Origin: Alkalibaculum bacchi
Lineage (GTDB): Bacteria; Bacillota; Clostridia; Eubacteriales; Alkalibacteraceae
Length of the DNA stretch: 7,054 nt
Reading direction: 5' to 3'
NCBI RefSeq assembly: GCF_937875145.1
Contig: NZ_CALNCS010000121.1
Span: 1 to 7,054, forward strand
Made by a program: the position numbers and the translations under genes. This document shows, one piece after another, positions 1-5,989 of this stretch. Under the pieces are notes generated by a model. It was not told the DNA's origin and searched no databases. It worked only from the letters and a program-made list of their open reading frames with translations. Numbering within the stretch: position 1 is the stretch's first letter; the number at the start of each line of letters is the position of its first letter.

Positions 1-15
1 ACGGTATATAGATTT

Positions 16-53
16 CACCTAAAAAAGCAGACTTTGGTCTGCTTTTTTAGGTG
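16..53. terminator. Strong symmetric hairpin, probable bidirectional terminator
   Basis: A perfect 17-bp stem (16-32 with 37-53) is closed by a TTTG loop. The outer part contains an A6 run on the left and a T6 run on the right, so either strand would give a GC-containing stem core (GCAGAC/GTCTGC) followed by a U-run. It most likely ends a gene lying left of the window, and it could also stop leftward transcription. No reading frame can be assigned in bases 1-15. Confidence 0.8.
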
Positions 54-56
54 AGA

Positions 57-91
57 GTTCTACGATGTAAGTTGTAAGTTCTATGTAAAAG
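57..91. repeat. Heptad microrepeat array, left arm
   Basis: This stretch reads in 7-bp steps as GTTCTAC, GATGTAA, GTTGTAA, GTTCTAT, GTAAAAG, a degenerate array with the theme GTTNTAN. GTAAGTT is repeated exactly in tandem at 67-73 and 74-80. Bases 57-75 match the reverse complement of 143-161 at 16 of 19 positions, so the two arrays form an inverted repeat around the hairpin at 94-118. The array is non-coding; its function is unknown. Confidence 0.6.
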
Positions 92-93
92 CG

Positions 94-125
94 CTTAGGT
101 CACCTTTGGTGACCTGAGTTTTTTC
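94..125 (+). terminator. Rho-independent terminator, + strand
   Basis: The stem core is AGGTCACC (97-104) pairing with GGTGACCT (108-115) over a TTT loop. It extends to 94-96/116-118 through C-G, T-A and a G-U wobble, and is followed by six T residues (119-124). This is a classical intrinsic terminator reading rightward. It lies between the two arms of the heptad repeat, and no gene is visible between it and the preceding terminator at 16-53. Confidence 0.75.
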
Positions 126-142
126 TTAATAGGAATACCGTG

Positions 143-168
143 ACTACTTAGAACGTAGAACATAAAAC
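143..168. repeat. Heptad microrepeat array, right arm (inverted)
   Basis: On the complementary strand this region reads GTTTTAT, GTTCTAC, GTTCTAA and then GTAGT, the same 7-bp theme as bases 57-91 but inverted. On the + strand it appears as TTAGAAC, GTAGAAC, ATAAAAC. Bases 143-161 can pair with 57-75 (16 of 19), which would place the terminator hairpin at the tip of a longer stem in a transcript. The purpose is unknown; I infer a dispersed intergenic repeat of the host genome. Confidence 0.6.
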
Positions 169-204
169 GGACCCTAAAGGGGTGACCCTAGGCTATGCTT
201 AACT

Positions 205-227
205 AAAAAGTGCCTCCGGCACTTTTT
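205..227. terminator. Third hairpin, probable terminator upstream of the sporulation pair
   Basis: A perfect 10-bp stem, AAAAAGTGCC (205-214) with GGCACTTTTT (218-227), is closed by a TCC loop. The A5 and T5 ends make it look terminator-like in both directions. It stands 64 bp before the ATG of the SpoIVFA-like gene, so it probably shields that operon from upstream readthrough. A regulatory role cannot be excluded from sequence alone. A GTG within its stem (210) opens the same frame as the gene but is not a credible start. Confidence 0.65.
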
Positions 228-290
228 ATGCATAATTCCATCTCCCACGAATATATTTGTATAAAGTACGATAGGGGGAGAATTGATTTT

Positions 291-1040
291 ATGAACAATC
301 GAAAATCCAATAATCAACGGATAAAATTAGAAGCAAGACCAAGGAGCAATAGTGGTGCCAACGGCAGTTATTACTATAGACATAATCAATATGAGGAGGA
401 GACGGGCTCTAGTAAATTTGTTGTAAAAACAGGGATTTGTGTGGTCCTCTTAGTAGGAATCTTTTTCTTGAGCAATCTTGAAGATTCATTTTCAAAGGAA
501 CTTACTGGGGAAATTGGAAAGGCGATTTCTTATCAGGTGCAATGGAATGAGCTCTTAAAAGGGGATATGGTTGCCTTATTTGAGCAAAAAGTTTCTGGCC
601 TTATAGGGAGAGAAGAAGTCCCCGTATTTAATAGCGACTTTGATGAGCCATTTTTAGAACCTGTAAGGGGTCATTTGAGCAGTGCATTTGAAGAGAAGAT
701 TCATCCAGTATTTAATACAAAAATTGAACCTAGAGGCATTGAATACTCACTATTTGAAACCCAAGGAGTCTTAGCCTCTATGGACGGAACGGTTCTAAAT
801 ATTATGGATAGTACATATCAGGGGAGTAGAGTAGTTCTACAACATCAAAATCAATACAAAAGTGTCTATGATGGAATAGAAAATCTAAGCATTAAAGAAG
901 GCCAGTCAATCACAAGAGGTCAAGAATTAGGAACGATTGAAGCTAATGAAGAGATTTCTAAGCTCTTGTTTTTTGAAATTTGGAAAGACAATACTGCTGT
1001 AGATCCTAATGCGTTCTTTAATACAGGGGAAGAACAATAA
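291..1040 (+). CDS. spoIVFA: SpoIVFA-like membrane protein with degenerate LytM/M23 domain
   Basis: A 249-residue single-pass membrane protein. Residues 1-43 are polar and probably cytoplasmic, about 44-60 form a hydrophobic membrane segment, and about 122-243 resemble a LytM/M23 peptidase fold, with a barrel-sandwich 'KEGQSITRGQELGTIE' signature at 202-217. The catalytic positions are lost: the HxGxD motif reads PRGIE (147-151), YxH is YDG (193-195), and the HxH of HLHFEI reads LLFFEI (225-230). In Bacillus subtilis, SpoIVFA anchors and inhibits the SpoIVFB protease in the outer forespore membrane until SpoIVB and CtpB cleave it. The SpoIVFB-type gene directly after it supports this name over a generic M23 protein or SpoIIQ. 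I chose ATG 291 because GGGGGAG (274-280) lies 10 bp upstream; the in-frame GTG at 210 sits inside a terminator stem. Sequence similarity to SpoIVFA is likely low, so the name rests partly on context. Confidence 0.72.
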   Translation: MNNRKSNNQRIKLEARPRSNSGANGSYYYRHNQYEEETGSSKFVVKTGICVVLLVGIFFLSNLEDSFSKELTGEIGKAISYQVQWNELLKGDMVALFEQKVSGLIGREEVPVFNSDFDEPFLEPVRGHLSSAFEEKIHPVFNTKIEPRGIEYSLFETQGVLASMDGTVLNIMDSTYQGSRVVLQHQNQYKSVYDGIENLSIKEGQSITRGQELGTIEANEEISKLLFFEIWKDNTAVDPNAFFNTGEEQ

Positions 1041-1050
1041 AGAGGTTTTT

Positions 1051-1896
1051 ATGAAGTCAAAAGTAAACCTATCACTTTTACCTGTCTTGTTTTTTGCAGG
1101 CTTTTTTGGTGGTCTAGAGAATTTGTGTGTGTTTTTTATAGCTGTGTGTATTCATGATTTGGCTCATTATTTAGTAGCAAAGTACTATGATGCTCCCATT
1201 GAATACCTAGAGTTTATGCCTTTTGGATGTAAGATGAAGATGGATGATAGCTATTTAGAAGATCATCAGAAGTTCTTTATTTATCTATCAGGTCCACTGA
1301 CAAATATTATTTTGTCTGTAATACTATATACACTGAAAGCATATAAAATATATTACTTTTCCTTATATAATGAAATCCTATTTGCAAATTTATGCATAGG
1401 ATTTCTTAATATTTTACCTTTTCACCCTTTGGACGGAAGCGTGATTTTTCGCGTAACCCTCTCTAAAGTACTTGGCAATATAAAATCCACCAAAATCATG
1501 CTCATTATAACCCAGCTATTTGCTGTCTTTTTATTGATTATTACGATTTATTCCCTAGCATATGACATCTACAATATTAGTTATGGTATTGTAGGCGCTT
1601 TTCTTTTTGTTGAAAGTGCAAAAGAAAGAAAGAATATCCTGATAAGGGCAATGGAATGGGAAATGACGAAAAGAAAAAGAGCCCATAAGAAAAATCAAAT
1701 CGTAAAAAGTGAAAGAATATGTACAAATGTCAATTCAAGTTTAAAAAAGCTTATGAGCAATTTTGATGGAAATCGGTACTATTTTATCGATATCCTTGAT
1801 GGAAGCAAGTACATAACAACCATTACAGAAGAAGATGTTATTGAGGGGATTATTCAGTGTGGGTATGATGGACGGGTTCGGGATTTACTCAATTAG
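1051..1896 (+). CDS. spoIVFB: SpoIVFB-like M50 intramembrane metalloprotease with Asp in place of catalytic Glu
   Basis: A 281-residue polytopic membrane protein of the site-2 protease (M50B) family. In sporulating Firmicutes the family member cleaves pro-sigma-K to switch on late mother-cell transcription. Hydrophobic segments lie at about 8-34, 75-96, 105-123, 149-170 and 176-190. The zinc motif is H35-D36-L-A-H39, where HExxH is expected. The conserved SGPLTN (80-85) and the third-ligand motif PLDG (126-129, Asp128) are intact, although LDGG reads LDGS. Residues about 215-281 look like the C-terminal CBS-type domain, which binds ATP in B. subtilis SpoIVFB. Length fits the family (about 290). 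ATG 1051 is preceded by AAAGAGG (1039-1045, 5-bp spacing) and lies 10 bp after the SpoIVFA-like stop, so the two are surely co-transcribed. An in-frame ATG at 1009 is inside the upstream gene, lacks such a site and adds a hydrophilic tail, so I rejected it. Whether the Asp variant is active cannot be told from sequence. Confidence 0.85.
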   Translation: MKSKVNLSLLPVLFFAGFFGGLENLCVFFIAVCIHDLAHYLVAKYYDAPIEYLEFMPFGCKMKMDDSYLEDHQKFFIYLSGPLTNIILSVILYTLKAYKIYYFSLYNEILFANLCIGFLNILPFHPLDGSVIFRVTLSKVLGNIKSTKIMLIITQLFAVFLLIITIYSLAYDIYNISYGIVGAFLFVESAKERKNILIRAMEWEMTKRKRAHKKNQIVKSERICTNVNSSLKKLMSNFDGNRYYFIDILDGSKYITTITEEDVIEGIIQCGYDGRVRDLLN

Positions 1897-1951
1897 CTGA
1901 AAGCTTAATGTTAAATCAGTTGTTCAACTACCGTTCAAAAGGGCGCTTTTC

Positions 1952-1979
1952 TTGACTTTAAAACAGAATCCTATATAAT
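1952..1979 (+). promoter_or_regulatory. Sigma-A type promoter for the radical SAM unit
   Basis: A -35 box TTGACT (1952-1957, 5 of 6 to consensus) and a perfect -10 box TATAAT (1974-1979) are separated by 16 bp. The -10 box lies 39 bp before the ATG at 2019, giving a short leader with no obvious riboswitch or attenuator. The promoter implies vegetative expression of the radical SAM genes, independent of the sporulation pair. The gap 1897-1951 has only a weak 5-bp stem (AAAAG...CTTTT, 1937-1950), so readthrough from spoIVFB is possible. Confidence 0.7.
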
Positions 1980-2006
1980 TAAATTCTAGAAAAACAAGCT
2001 AATGAT

Positions 2007-2012
2007 AAGGAG
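2007..2012 (+). promoter_or_regulatory. Consensus ribosome binding site of the radical SAM gene
   Basis: AAGGAG stands 6 bp before ATG 2019 and fixes this start without competition. Confidence 0.85.
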
Positions 2013-2018
2013 AAATAC

Positions 2019-3875
2019 ATGAAGAAAGAGTTTTTAGATAAATTAGATGACTTGTTGCCATTAGTGGAAAGTCCTGGGCGTTATGTTGGGAATGAGTTAA
2101 ATGTAGTAGAAAAAGATATTACTGCAGATACAATCCACTTTGCCTTTGCCTTTCCTGATATATATGAAGTAGGAATGAGTCATTTGGGTATGAAAATTTT
2201 ATATCATCTCCTCAATGAGCAAGAAGCAGTTTACTGTGAGCGAACTTTTGCTCCGTGGATTGATATGGAAAAGGTCATGAGAGAAAATGATATACCTCTG
2301 TATACACTTGAAAGCAAGGATAAGCTATCAGACTTTGATTTTGTAGGATTTACTTTACAGTATGAGATGTCCTTTTCTAATATATTAAATATGTTAGACC
2401 TTGGCCAGATTCCTATTTTTAGCAAAGATAGAGGAGAAGAAGATCCCTTTATTATAGTAGGTGGACCTTGTGCTTTCAATACGGAGCCTTTAGCCGATTT
2501 TGTAGATATTGTAGTAGTAGGTGAAGCAGAGGAAGTCCTTTTAGAGCTTATAGATGTATATAAGAGGAATAAAGGCACAAGTAGAAAAGATTTATTAAAG
2601 AAGTTTATGACTTTAAAAGGGGTGTATATTCCTTCATTCTATGATGTAGAATACAATGAAGAAGGAGCAATTTCGCAAGTAAAGCCCCTTGTAGAAGGTG
2701 CTCCAGAAAAAATTCAAAAGAGGTATATTGAAAATTTGGACAAGGTATCTTTTCCAGATAAAATCATTTTACCTTATATACAGACTGTTCATGACCGTAT
2801 TATGTTAGAGGTGTTTAGAGGCTGTACACGGGGCTGTAGATTCTGTCAAGCGGGTATGATTTATCGGCCAATGAGGGAAAAGAGCCCCGAACGTTTAAAA
2901 GAAGATGCGAGAAAACTATTAGAGGCCACAGGTTATGATGAAATTTCATTATCTTCTTTAAGTACTACAGATTATTCAAAATTGCCAGAGTTAATCCATT
3001 ATTTGAAAGAGTATGAGGAAAAAAAGGTTTCTGTCAGTTTGCCTTCTCTTCGAATCGATACCTTTTCTATTGGTTTAGCGGATGAGCTTCAAAAGGTTAG
3101 AAAGTCGGGATTAACCTTTGCTCCAGAAGCAGGAACTCAAAGATTAAGAGATGTCATCAATAAAGGGGTTACGGAAGAAGACTTGCTAACTACTGTTTCA
3201 GAAGCTTTTGAGGCTGGTTGGGGTCATATAAAATTATACTTTATGATTGGGTTACCTACAGAAACCATGGAAGATATTGAAGGTATAGCCAATTTGGCAG
3301 AAAAAGTCTTAGATAGATATTATAATACACAAAGCCCTAAAAAGAACAGAAATGTAAAAATTGTGATCAGTACATCTTCTTTTGTTCCAAAAGTTTTTAC
3401 ACCTTTCCAATGGGAAGGGCAAAATAGCATTGAGGAAATCATCGAAAAGCAAAACTACTTAAAGTCTAGACTTAAGAACAGAAAGATTAGTTACAATTGG
3501 CATGAACCAGGCCTAAGCGTTTTAGAAGGCGTCTTTGCAAGAGGAGACCGAAGAATAGGTAAAGTCTTATATACAGCGTGGAAAAAAGGATGTAAGTTTG
3601 ACGATACGAGAGAAATCTTTAAGTATGATCTCTGGATGGAAGCTTTTGAAGAATGTGGTATTAATCCAGAAGATTATGCCCAAGCCAACAGAAGAGAAGA
3701 CGAAATATTGCCTTGGGATATAATAGATGCTGGTGTAAGCAAGGAGTTCTTGTTAAAAGAGAAGAAGAGAGCTTTTGAAGAGACTACTACAGAATATTGT
3801 AGAAACGATTGTTCAAACTGTGGTATTACTAGTTTTTCAGGGAGGTGGGTATGTAATGACTTTGGCTCGAATTAA
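2019..3875 (+). CDS. Radical SAM protein, TIGR03960 type, with B12-binding-like N-terminus
   Basis: A 618-residue soluble protein with the radical SAM 4Fe-4S motif CX3CX2C at Cys269, Cys273 and Cys276 (RGCTRGCRFCQAG). This motif binds the cluster that reductively cleaves S-adenosylmethionine. The N-terminal ~180 residues resemble the cobalamin-binding-like region that precedes the radical SAM barrel in this class (VGMSHLG at 51-57, IIVGGPCAFN near 145-154, VVVGEAEE near 165-172). The barrel continues to about 480, including FAPEAGTQRLRD and LYFMIGLPTET. The extreme C-terminus has a second CX3CX2C cluster (Cys594, Cys598, Cys601) plus Cys612, possibly a further metal site. I recognise the family known as uncharacterised TIGR03960, which is often fused to DUF2344. 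No reaction or substrate is established as far as I know. The gene overlaps the next by 20 bp, so the products are likely made together and may act as one complex. Confidence 0.85.
   Translation: MKKEFLDKLDDLLPLVESPGRYVGNELNVVEKDITADTIHFAFAFPDIYEVGMSHLGMKILYHLLNEQEAVYCERTFAPWIDMEKVMRENDIPLYTLESKDKLSDFDFVGFTLQYEMSFSNILNMLDLGQIPIFSKDRGEEDPFIIVGGPCAFNTEPLADFVDIVVVGEAEEVLLELIDVYKRNKGTSRKDLLKKFMTLKGVYIPSFYDVEYNEEGAISQVKPLVEGAPEKIQKRYIENLDKVSFPDKIILPYIQTVHDRIMLEVFRGCTRGCRFCQAGMIYRPMREKSPERLKEDARKLLEATGYDEISLSSLSTTDYSKLPELIHYLKEYEEKKVSVSLPSLRIDTFSIGLADELQKVRKSGLTFAPEAGTQRLRDVINKGVTEEDLLTTVSEAFEAGWGHIKLYFMIGLPTETMEDIEGIANLAEKVLDRYYNTQSPKKNRNVKIVISTSSFVPKVFTPFQWEGQNSIEEIIEKQNYLKSRLKNRKISYNWHEPGLSVLEGVFARGDRRIGKVLYTAWKKGCKFDDTREIFKYDLWMEAFEECGINPEDYAQANRREDEILPWDIIDAGVSKEFLLKEKKRAFEETTTEYCRNDCSNCGITSFSGRWVCNDFGSN
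3840..3849 (+). promoter_or_regulatory. Ribosome binding site inside the radical SAM gene that sets the DUF2344 start
   Basis: GGGAGGTGGG lies in the last codons of the radical SAM gene, which here encode Ser-Gly-Arg-Trp-Val. Its GGAGG core (3841-3845) is 10 bp before ATG 3856. This decides between ATG 3856 and the longer in-frame ATG 3775. It also suggests that the second gene is translated by ribosomes finishing the first. Confidence 0.7.
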
Positions 3876-4545
3876 ATATGCAAAAGGTAACGAGATCAAA
3901 TATATCTCTCATTTAGATTTTCAAAGAAGTTTTCATAGGTTGCTCAATCGAGCAGGGATTGATGTAGCATTTTCTCAAGGGTTTAATCCCCATTTGAAGG
4001 TATCCTATGCTATGGCCATGCCTGTAGGCATGACAAGCGAGGGAGAGTATTTAGACGTAGAGCTTGTAGCCCCTGTGGACGCTGGAAAACTAAAATTATT
4101 ATTAAATGAGCATGCTCCAAAAGGCTTAAAAATAGTAGCAGTAAAGATTTTTGAGGAGCCAGTAAAATCTTTGGCCTCTGTTATTACAGAGGGGATTTTA
4201 AAAGTAGAAGTTCCTATAGAAGACGATGTGACAGAAAATAAAATCCGAGAAGTATTTGAAGAAATTCTAAAGAAAGATGTTTTAGAATTGACCAGAAAAA
4301 ATAAAAAAGGAAAATTCGTAACAAAAAATATACGGTCCTATATTAAGAAGTTAGAATTAGATGGGGTTAGCGATAATAAAGCACATGTAGATATGGTTCT
4401 CAGTATGGGAAGCATAGACAATCTAAACCCTCAACTCCTTTTGGACTATATGATTAGAGAATATAAAATTTTTAAAGAATTTCCAAAGGCGAAGATTCAC
4501 CGAGTGGAAATGCTTGTGAATGGTGAAAAGATCGATCTTAAATAA
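3856..4545 (+). CDS. DUF2344 / TIGR03936 radical SAM-linked protein
   Basis: A 229-residue soluble protein whose N-terminus is typical of the DUF2344 'radical SAM-linked' family: RIKYAKGNEIKYISHLD (5-21), then FSQGFNPHLKVSYAMAMPVG (39-58) and SEGEYLDVEL (61-70). The rest is charged and Lys/Glu-rich, with no membrane segment or obvious catalytic motif. In many bacteria this domain is the C-terminal part of the same polypeptide as the TIGR03960 enzyme. Here it is a separate gene in the +1 frame relative to its partner, overlapping its last 20 bp. I prefer ATG 3856 over ATG 3775 because of the strong internal ribosome site and because conserved sequence begins at once after it; the extra 27 residues would be a translation of the partner gene in another frame. 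Its role is unknown; I infer a partner or substrate-handling subunit. It is the last gene of its unit. Confidence 0.85.
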   Translation: MTLARIKYAKGNEIKYISHLDFQRSFHRLLNRAGIDVAFSQGFNPHLKVSYAMAMPVGMTSEGEYLDVELVAPVDAGKLKLLLNEHAPKGLKIVAVKIFEEPVKSLASVITEGILKVEVPIEDDVTENKIREVFEEILKKDVLELTRKNKKGKFVTKNIRSYIKKLELDGVSDNKAHVDMVLSMGSIDNLNPQLLLDYMIREYKIFKEFPKAKIHRVEMLVNGEKIDLK

Positions 4546-4554
4546 GGTAATAAG

Positions 4555-4583
4555 AAAAAATCTCAGCTGAGCTGAGATTTTTT
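4555..4583. terminator. Shared bidirectional terminator between convergent units
   Basis: A perfect 13-bp stem (4555-4567 with 4571-4583), AAAAAATCTCAGC against its complement, is closed by a TGA loop. The A6 and T6-7 flanks let it work for both strands: it ends the radical SAM/DUF2344 unit 9 bp after its stop codon, and on the - strand it directly abuts the argH stop codon (4584-4586). The whole intergenic space is 38 bp, so this single hairpin probably serves both operons. Confidence 0.85.
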
Positions 4584-5975
4584 TCATTTCTTTTCATTCA
4601 AAAGATAATTTTCATTAATAAAGATTACCTTTTCTACGCTTTCTCGCGATGGGCCGCCGTCTACTTTTCGATTGTTTACACAGGCTTCTAAGGTAATGCT
4701 GTCGTAGATGGTTTCGTTAAAGATAGGTGAGACTTCTTTGTATTCTTCAAGTGAAAGCTCTTCTAAGGTCTTGTTTTTCTCAATTGCATAAAGGACTAAT
4801 TTTCCGATAATAGCATGAGCTTCTCTAAATGGAACTTGATTTTTAACTAACCAGTCGGCAGCGTCTGTAGCATTGGTGAATCCTTTTCCAGCAGAATGAT
4901 ACATATTTTCTTTATTGACTTTCATAGTGTCAATCATCTTCGTAAAGATAGGTATAGCCATAGATAAGGTACTTACGCTATCAAATAAAGATTCTTTGTC
5001 CTCCTGCATATCTTTGTTATAAGCAAGGGGAAGACCTTTCATAGTAGTCAAAAGTCCTAGTAGATTTCCATAAACTCTTCCGGTTTTTCCACGTACTAGT
5101 TCTGCTATATCAGGATTTTTCTTTTGAGGCATAATACTGCTACCTGTGCTGTACTCATCATCTAACTGCACAAATTTAAACTCATCTGAGCACCAAAAGA
5201 TGATCTCCTCGCTAAATCTACTTAAGTGCATCATGATTAGAGACATTGCACTCATAAATTCAATAGAAAAGTCACGATCTGATACGGAATCAATGCTGTT
5301 CATAGTAATTCCATCAAAATCTAAAAGGGTGGCTACATAAGTACGATCTAAGGGATAAGTCGTTGTGGCTAGGGCACCTGCACCTAAAGGTAGCACATTG
5401 GTCCTCTTGTAACAGTCCATCAATCGTTCTCGGTCCCTTTTAAACATCTCAAAATACGCTAATACGTGATGAGCTAGGGTAATAGGCTGGGCCTTTTGTA
5501 GATGCGTATAACCAGGCATAATGGTATCGATATTGTCTTTTGCAATCTTGATGATGGTCTCTTGTAATTCATGAAGCAACCTATCTATATATAAAACCTT
5601 ATCTTTTACGTACATTCTTACATCTAATGCAACTTGATCATTTCGGCTTCTTCCTGTATGGAGCTTCTTGCCTGTATCGCCAATTTTTTCGATAAGAAGT
5701 TTTTCTACATTCATGTGAATATCTTCAGCAGATACATCAAATTCAACTTTGTTATCTTCTATATCTTGTAATATTTCTTTTAACCCACTTACAATGAGAG
5801 CGGCTTCCTCATTGCTAATGATATTTTGTTTTCCTAACATAGTAGCATGAGCGATGCTACCGTAGATATCATACTTGTATAGGATATGGTCAAAATGTAT
5901 AGAAGAATTAAAGTCATCTGTCAATTGGCTTGTTTCTTTAGTAAATCTACCTCCCCAAAGTTTCATGGAGTTCAT
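4584..5975 (-). CDS. argH: Argininosuccinate lyase
   Basis: A 463-residue cytoplasmic enzyme of the fumarase/aspartase superfamily. It splits argininosuccinate into arginine and fumarate, the last step of arginine synthesis, as a homotetramer. Visible signatures are MKLWGGRF (4-11), the substrate-binding HTGRSRNDQ (106-114), YTHLQKAQP (156-164) with the conserved active-site His158, and the superfamily signature GSSIMPQKKNP (278-288) carrying the catalytic serine loop. Length matches the family (about 460) and the frame is intact. ATG 5975 is chosen because AAGGA (5981-5985) is 5 bp upstream; ATG 5966 three codons later starts exactly at MKLWGGRF but is 14 bp from that site. It follows argG by 14 bp in the same direction and almost certainly shares its mRNA. 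It ends directly against a terminator. Confidence 0.97.
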   Translation of the reverse strand: MNSMKLWGGRFTKETSQLTDDFNSSIHFDHILYKYDIYGSIAHATMLGKQNIISNEEAALIVSGLKEILQDIEDNKVEFDVSAEDIHMNVEKLLIEKIGDTGKKLHTGRSRNDQVALDVRMYVKDKVLYIDRLLHELQETIIKIAKDNIDTIMPGYTHLQKAQPITLAHHVLAYFEMFKRDRERLMDCYKRTNVLPLGAGALATTTYPLDRTYVATLLDFDGITMNSIDSVSDRDFSIEFMSAMSLIMMHLSRFSEEIIFWCSDEFKFVQLDDEYSTGSSIMPQKKNPDIAELVRGKTGRVYGNLLGLLTTMKGLPLAYNKDMQEDKESLFDSVSTLSMAIPIFTKMIDTMKVNKENMYHSAGKGFTNATDAADWLVKNQVPFREAHAIIGKLVLYAIEKNKTLEELSLEEYKEVSPIFNETIYDSITLEACVNNRKVDGGPSRESVEKVIFINENYLLNEKK

Positions 5976-5980
5976 TCACA

Positions 5981-5985
5981 TCCTT
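5981..5985 (-). promoter_or_regulatory. Ribosome binding site of argH in the argG-argH gap
   Basis: AAGGA on the - strand lies between the argG stop codon (5990-5992) and ATG 5975, 5 bp before the latter. It favours ATG 5975 over ATG 5966. The tight spacing suggests translational coupling between the two arginine genes. Confidence 0.65.
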
Positions 5986-5989
5986 CGTT

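Noticed and set aside
1..141. ACGGTAT at 1-7 is the exact reverse complement of 135-141, suggesting terminal inverted repeats of a small mobile element
   Set aside because: Seven base pairs in 140 bp is close to chance, it is not nested with the heptad inverted repeat, no target-site duplication can be seen, and the left end is the window edge.
171..192. Short hairpin ACCC-TAAAG-GGGT with a partial GACCCTA repeat
   Set aside because: The stem is only 4-5 bp and without a T-run; too weak to call a regulatory element.
228..272. Possible sigma-E or sigma-A promoter before the SpoIVFA-like gene (AATATATT, TATAAAGT)
   Set aside because: A sigma-E promoter is expected here, but no pair of boxes has both a good match and the proper spacing, so I do not call one.
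210..290. GTG-initiated 27-residue N-terminal extension of the SpoIVFA-like protein
   Set aside because: The GTG lies inside a terminator stem, has no ribosome binding site, and ATG 291 has a good one.
1009..1050. Upstream in-frame ATG for the SpoIVFB-like gene
   Set aside because: It would overlap the end of the upstream gene, adds a non-conserved hydrophilic tail and lacks a ribosome site as good as the AAAGAGG before ATG 1051.
1937..1950. Possible terminator after spoIVFB (AAAAG...CTTTT)
   Set aside because: Only five base pairs, mostly A-T, with an internal mismatch and no following T-run.
2231..2578. Open frame of 115 codons on the - strand
   Set aside because: It lies wholly inside the well-supported radical SAM gene, has low-complexity Ser-rich composition and no recognisable domain; it is a shadow frame.
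3775..3855. Longer start for the DUF2344 protein
   Set aside because: The extra residues are only an alternate-frame reading of the Cys-rich end of the radical SAM gene, and conserved sequence begins at ATG 3856 behind GGGAGGTGGG.
5146..5340. Open frame of 64 codons on the + strand inside argH
   Set aside because: Antisense to conserved argH sequence, with no family resemblance; a shadow frame.
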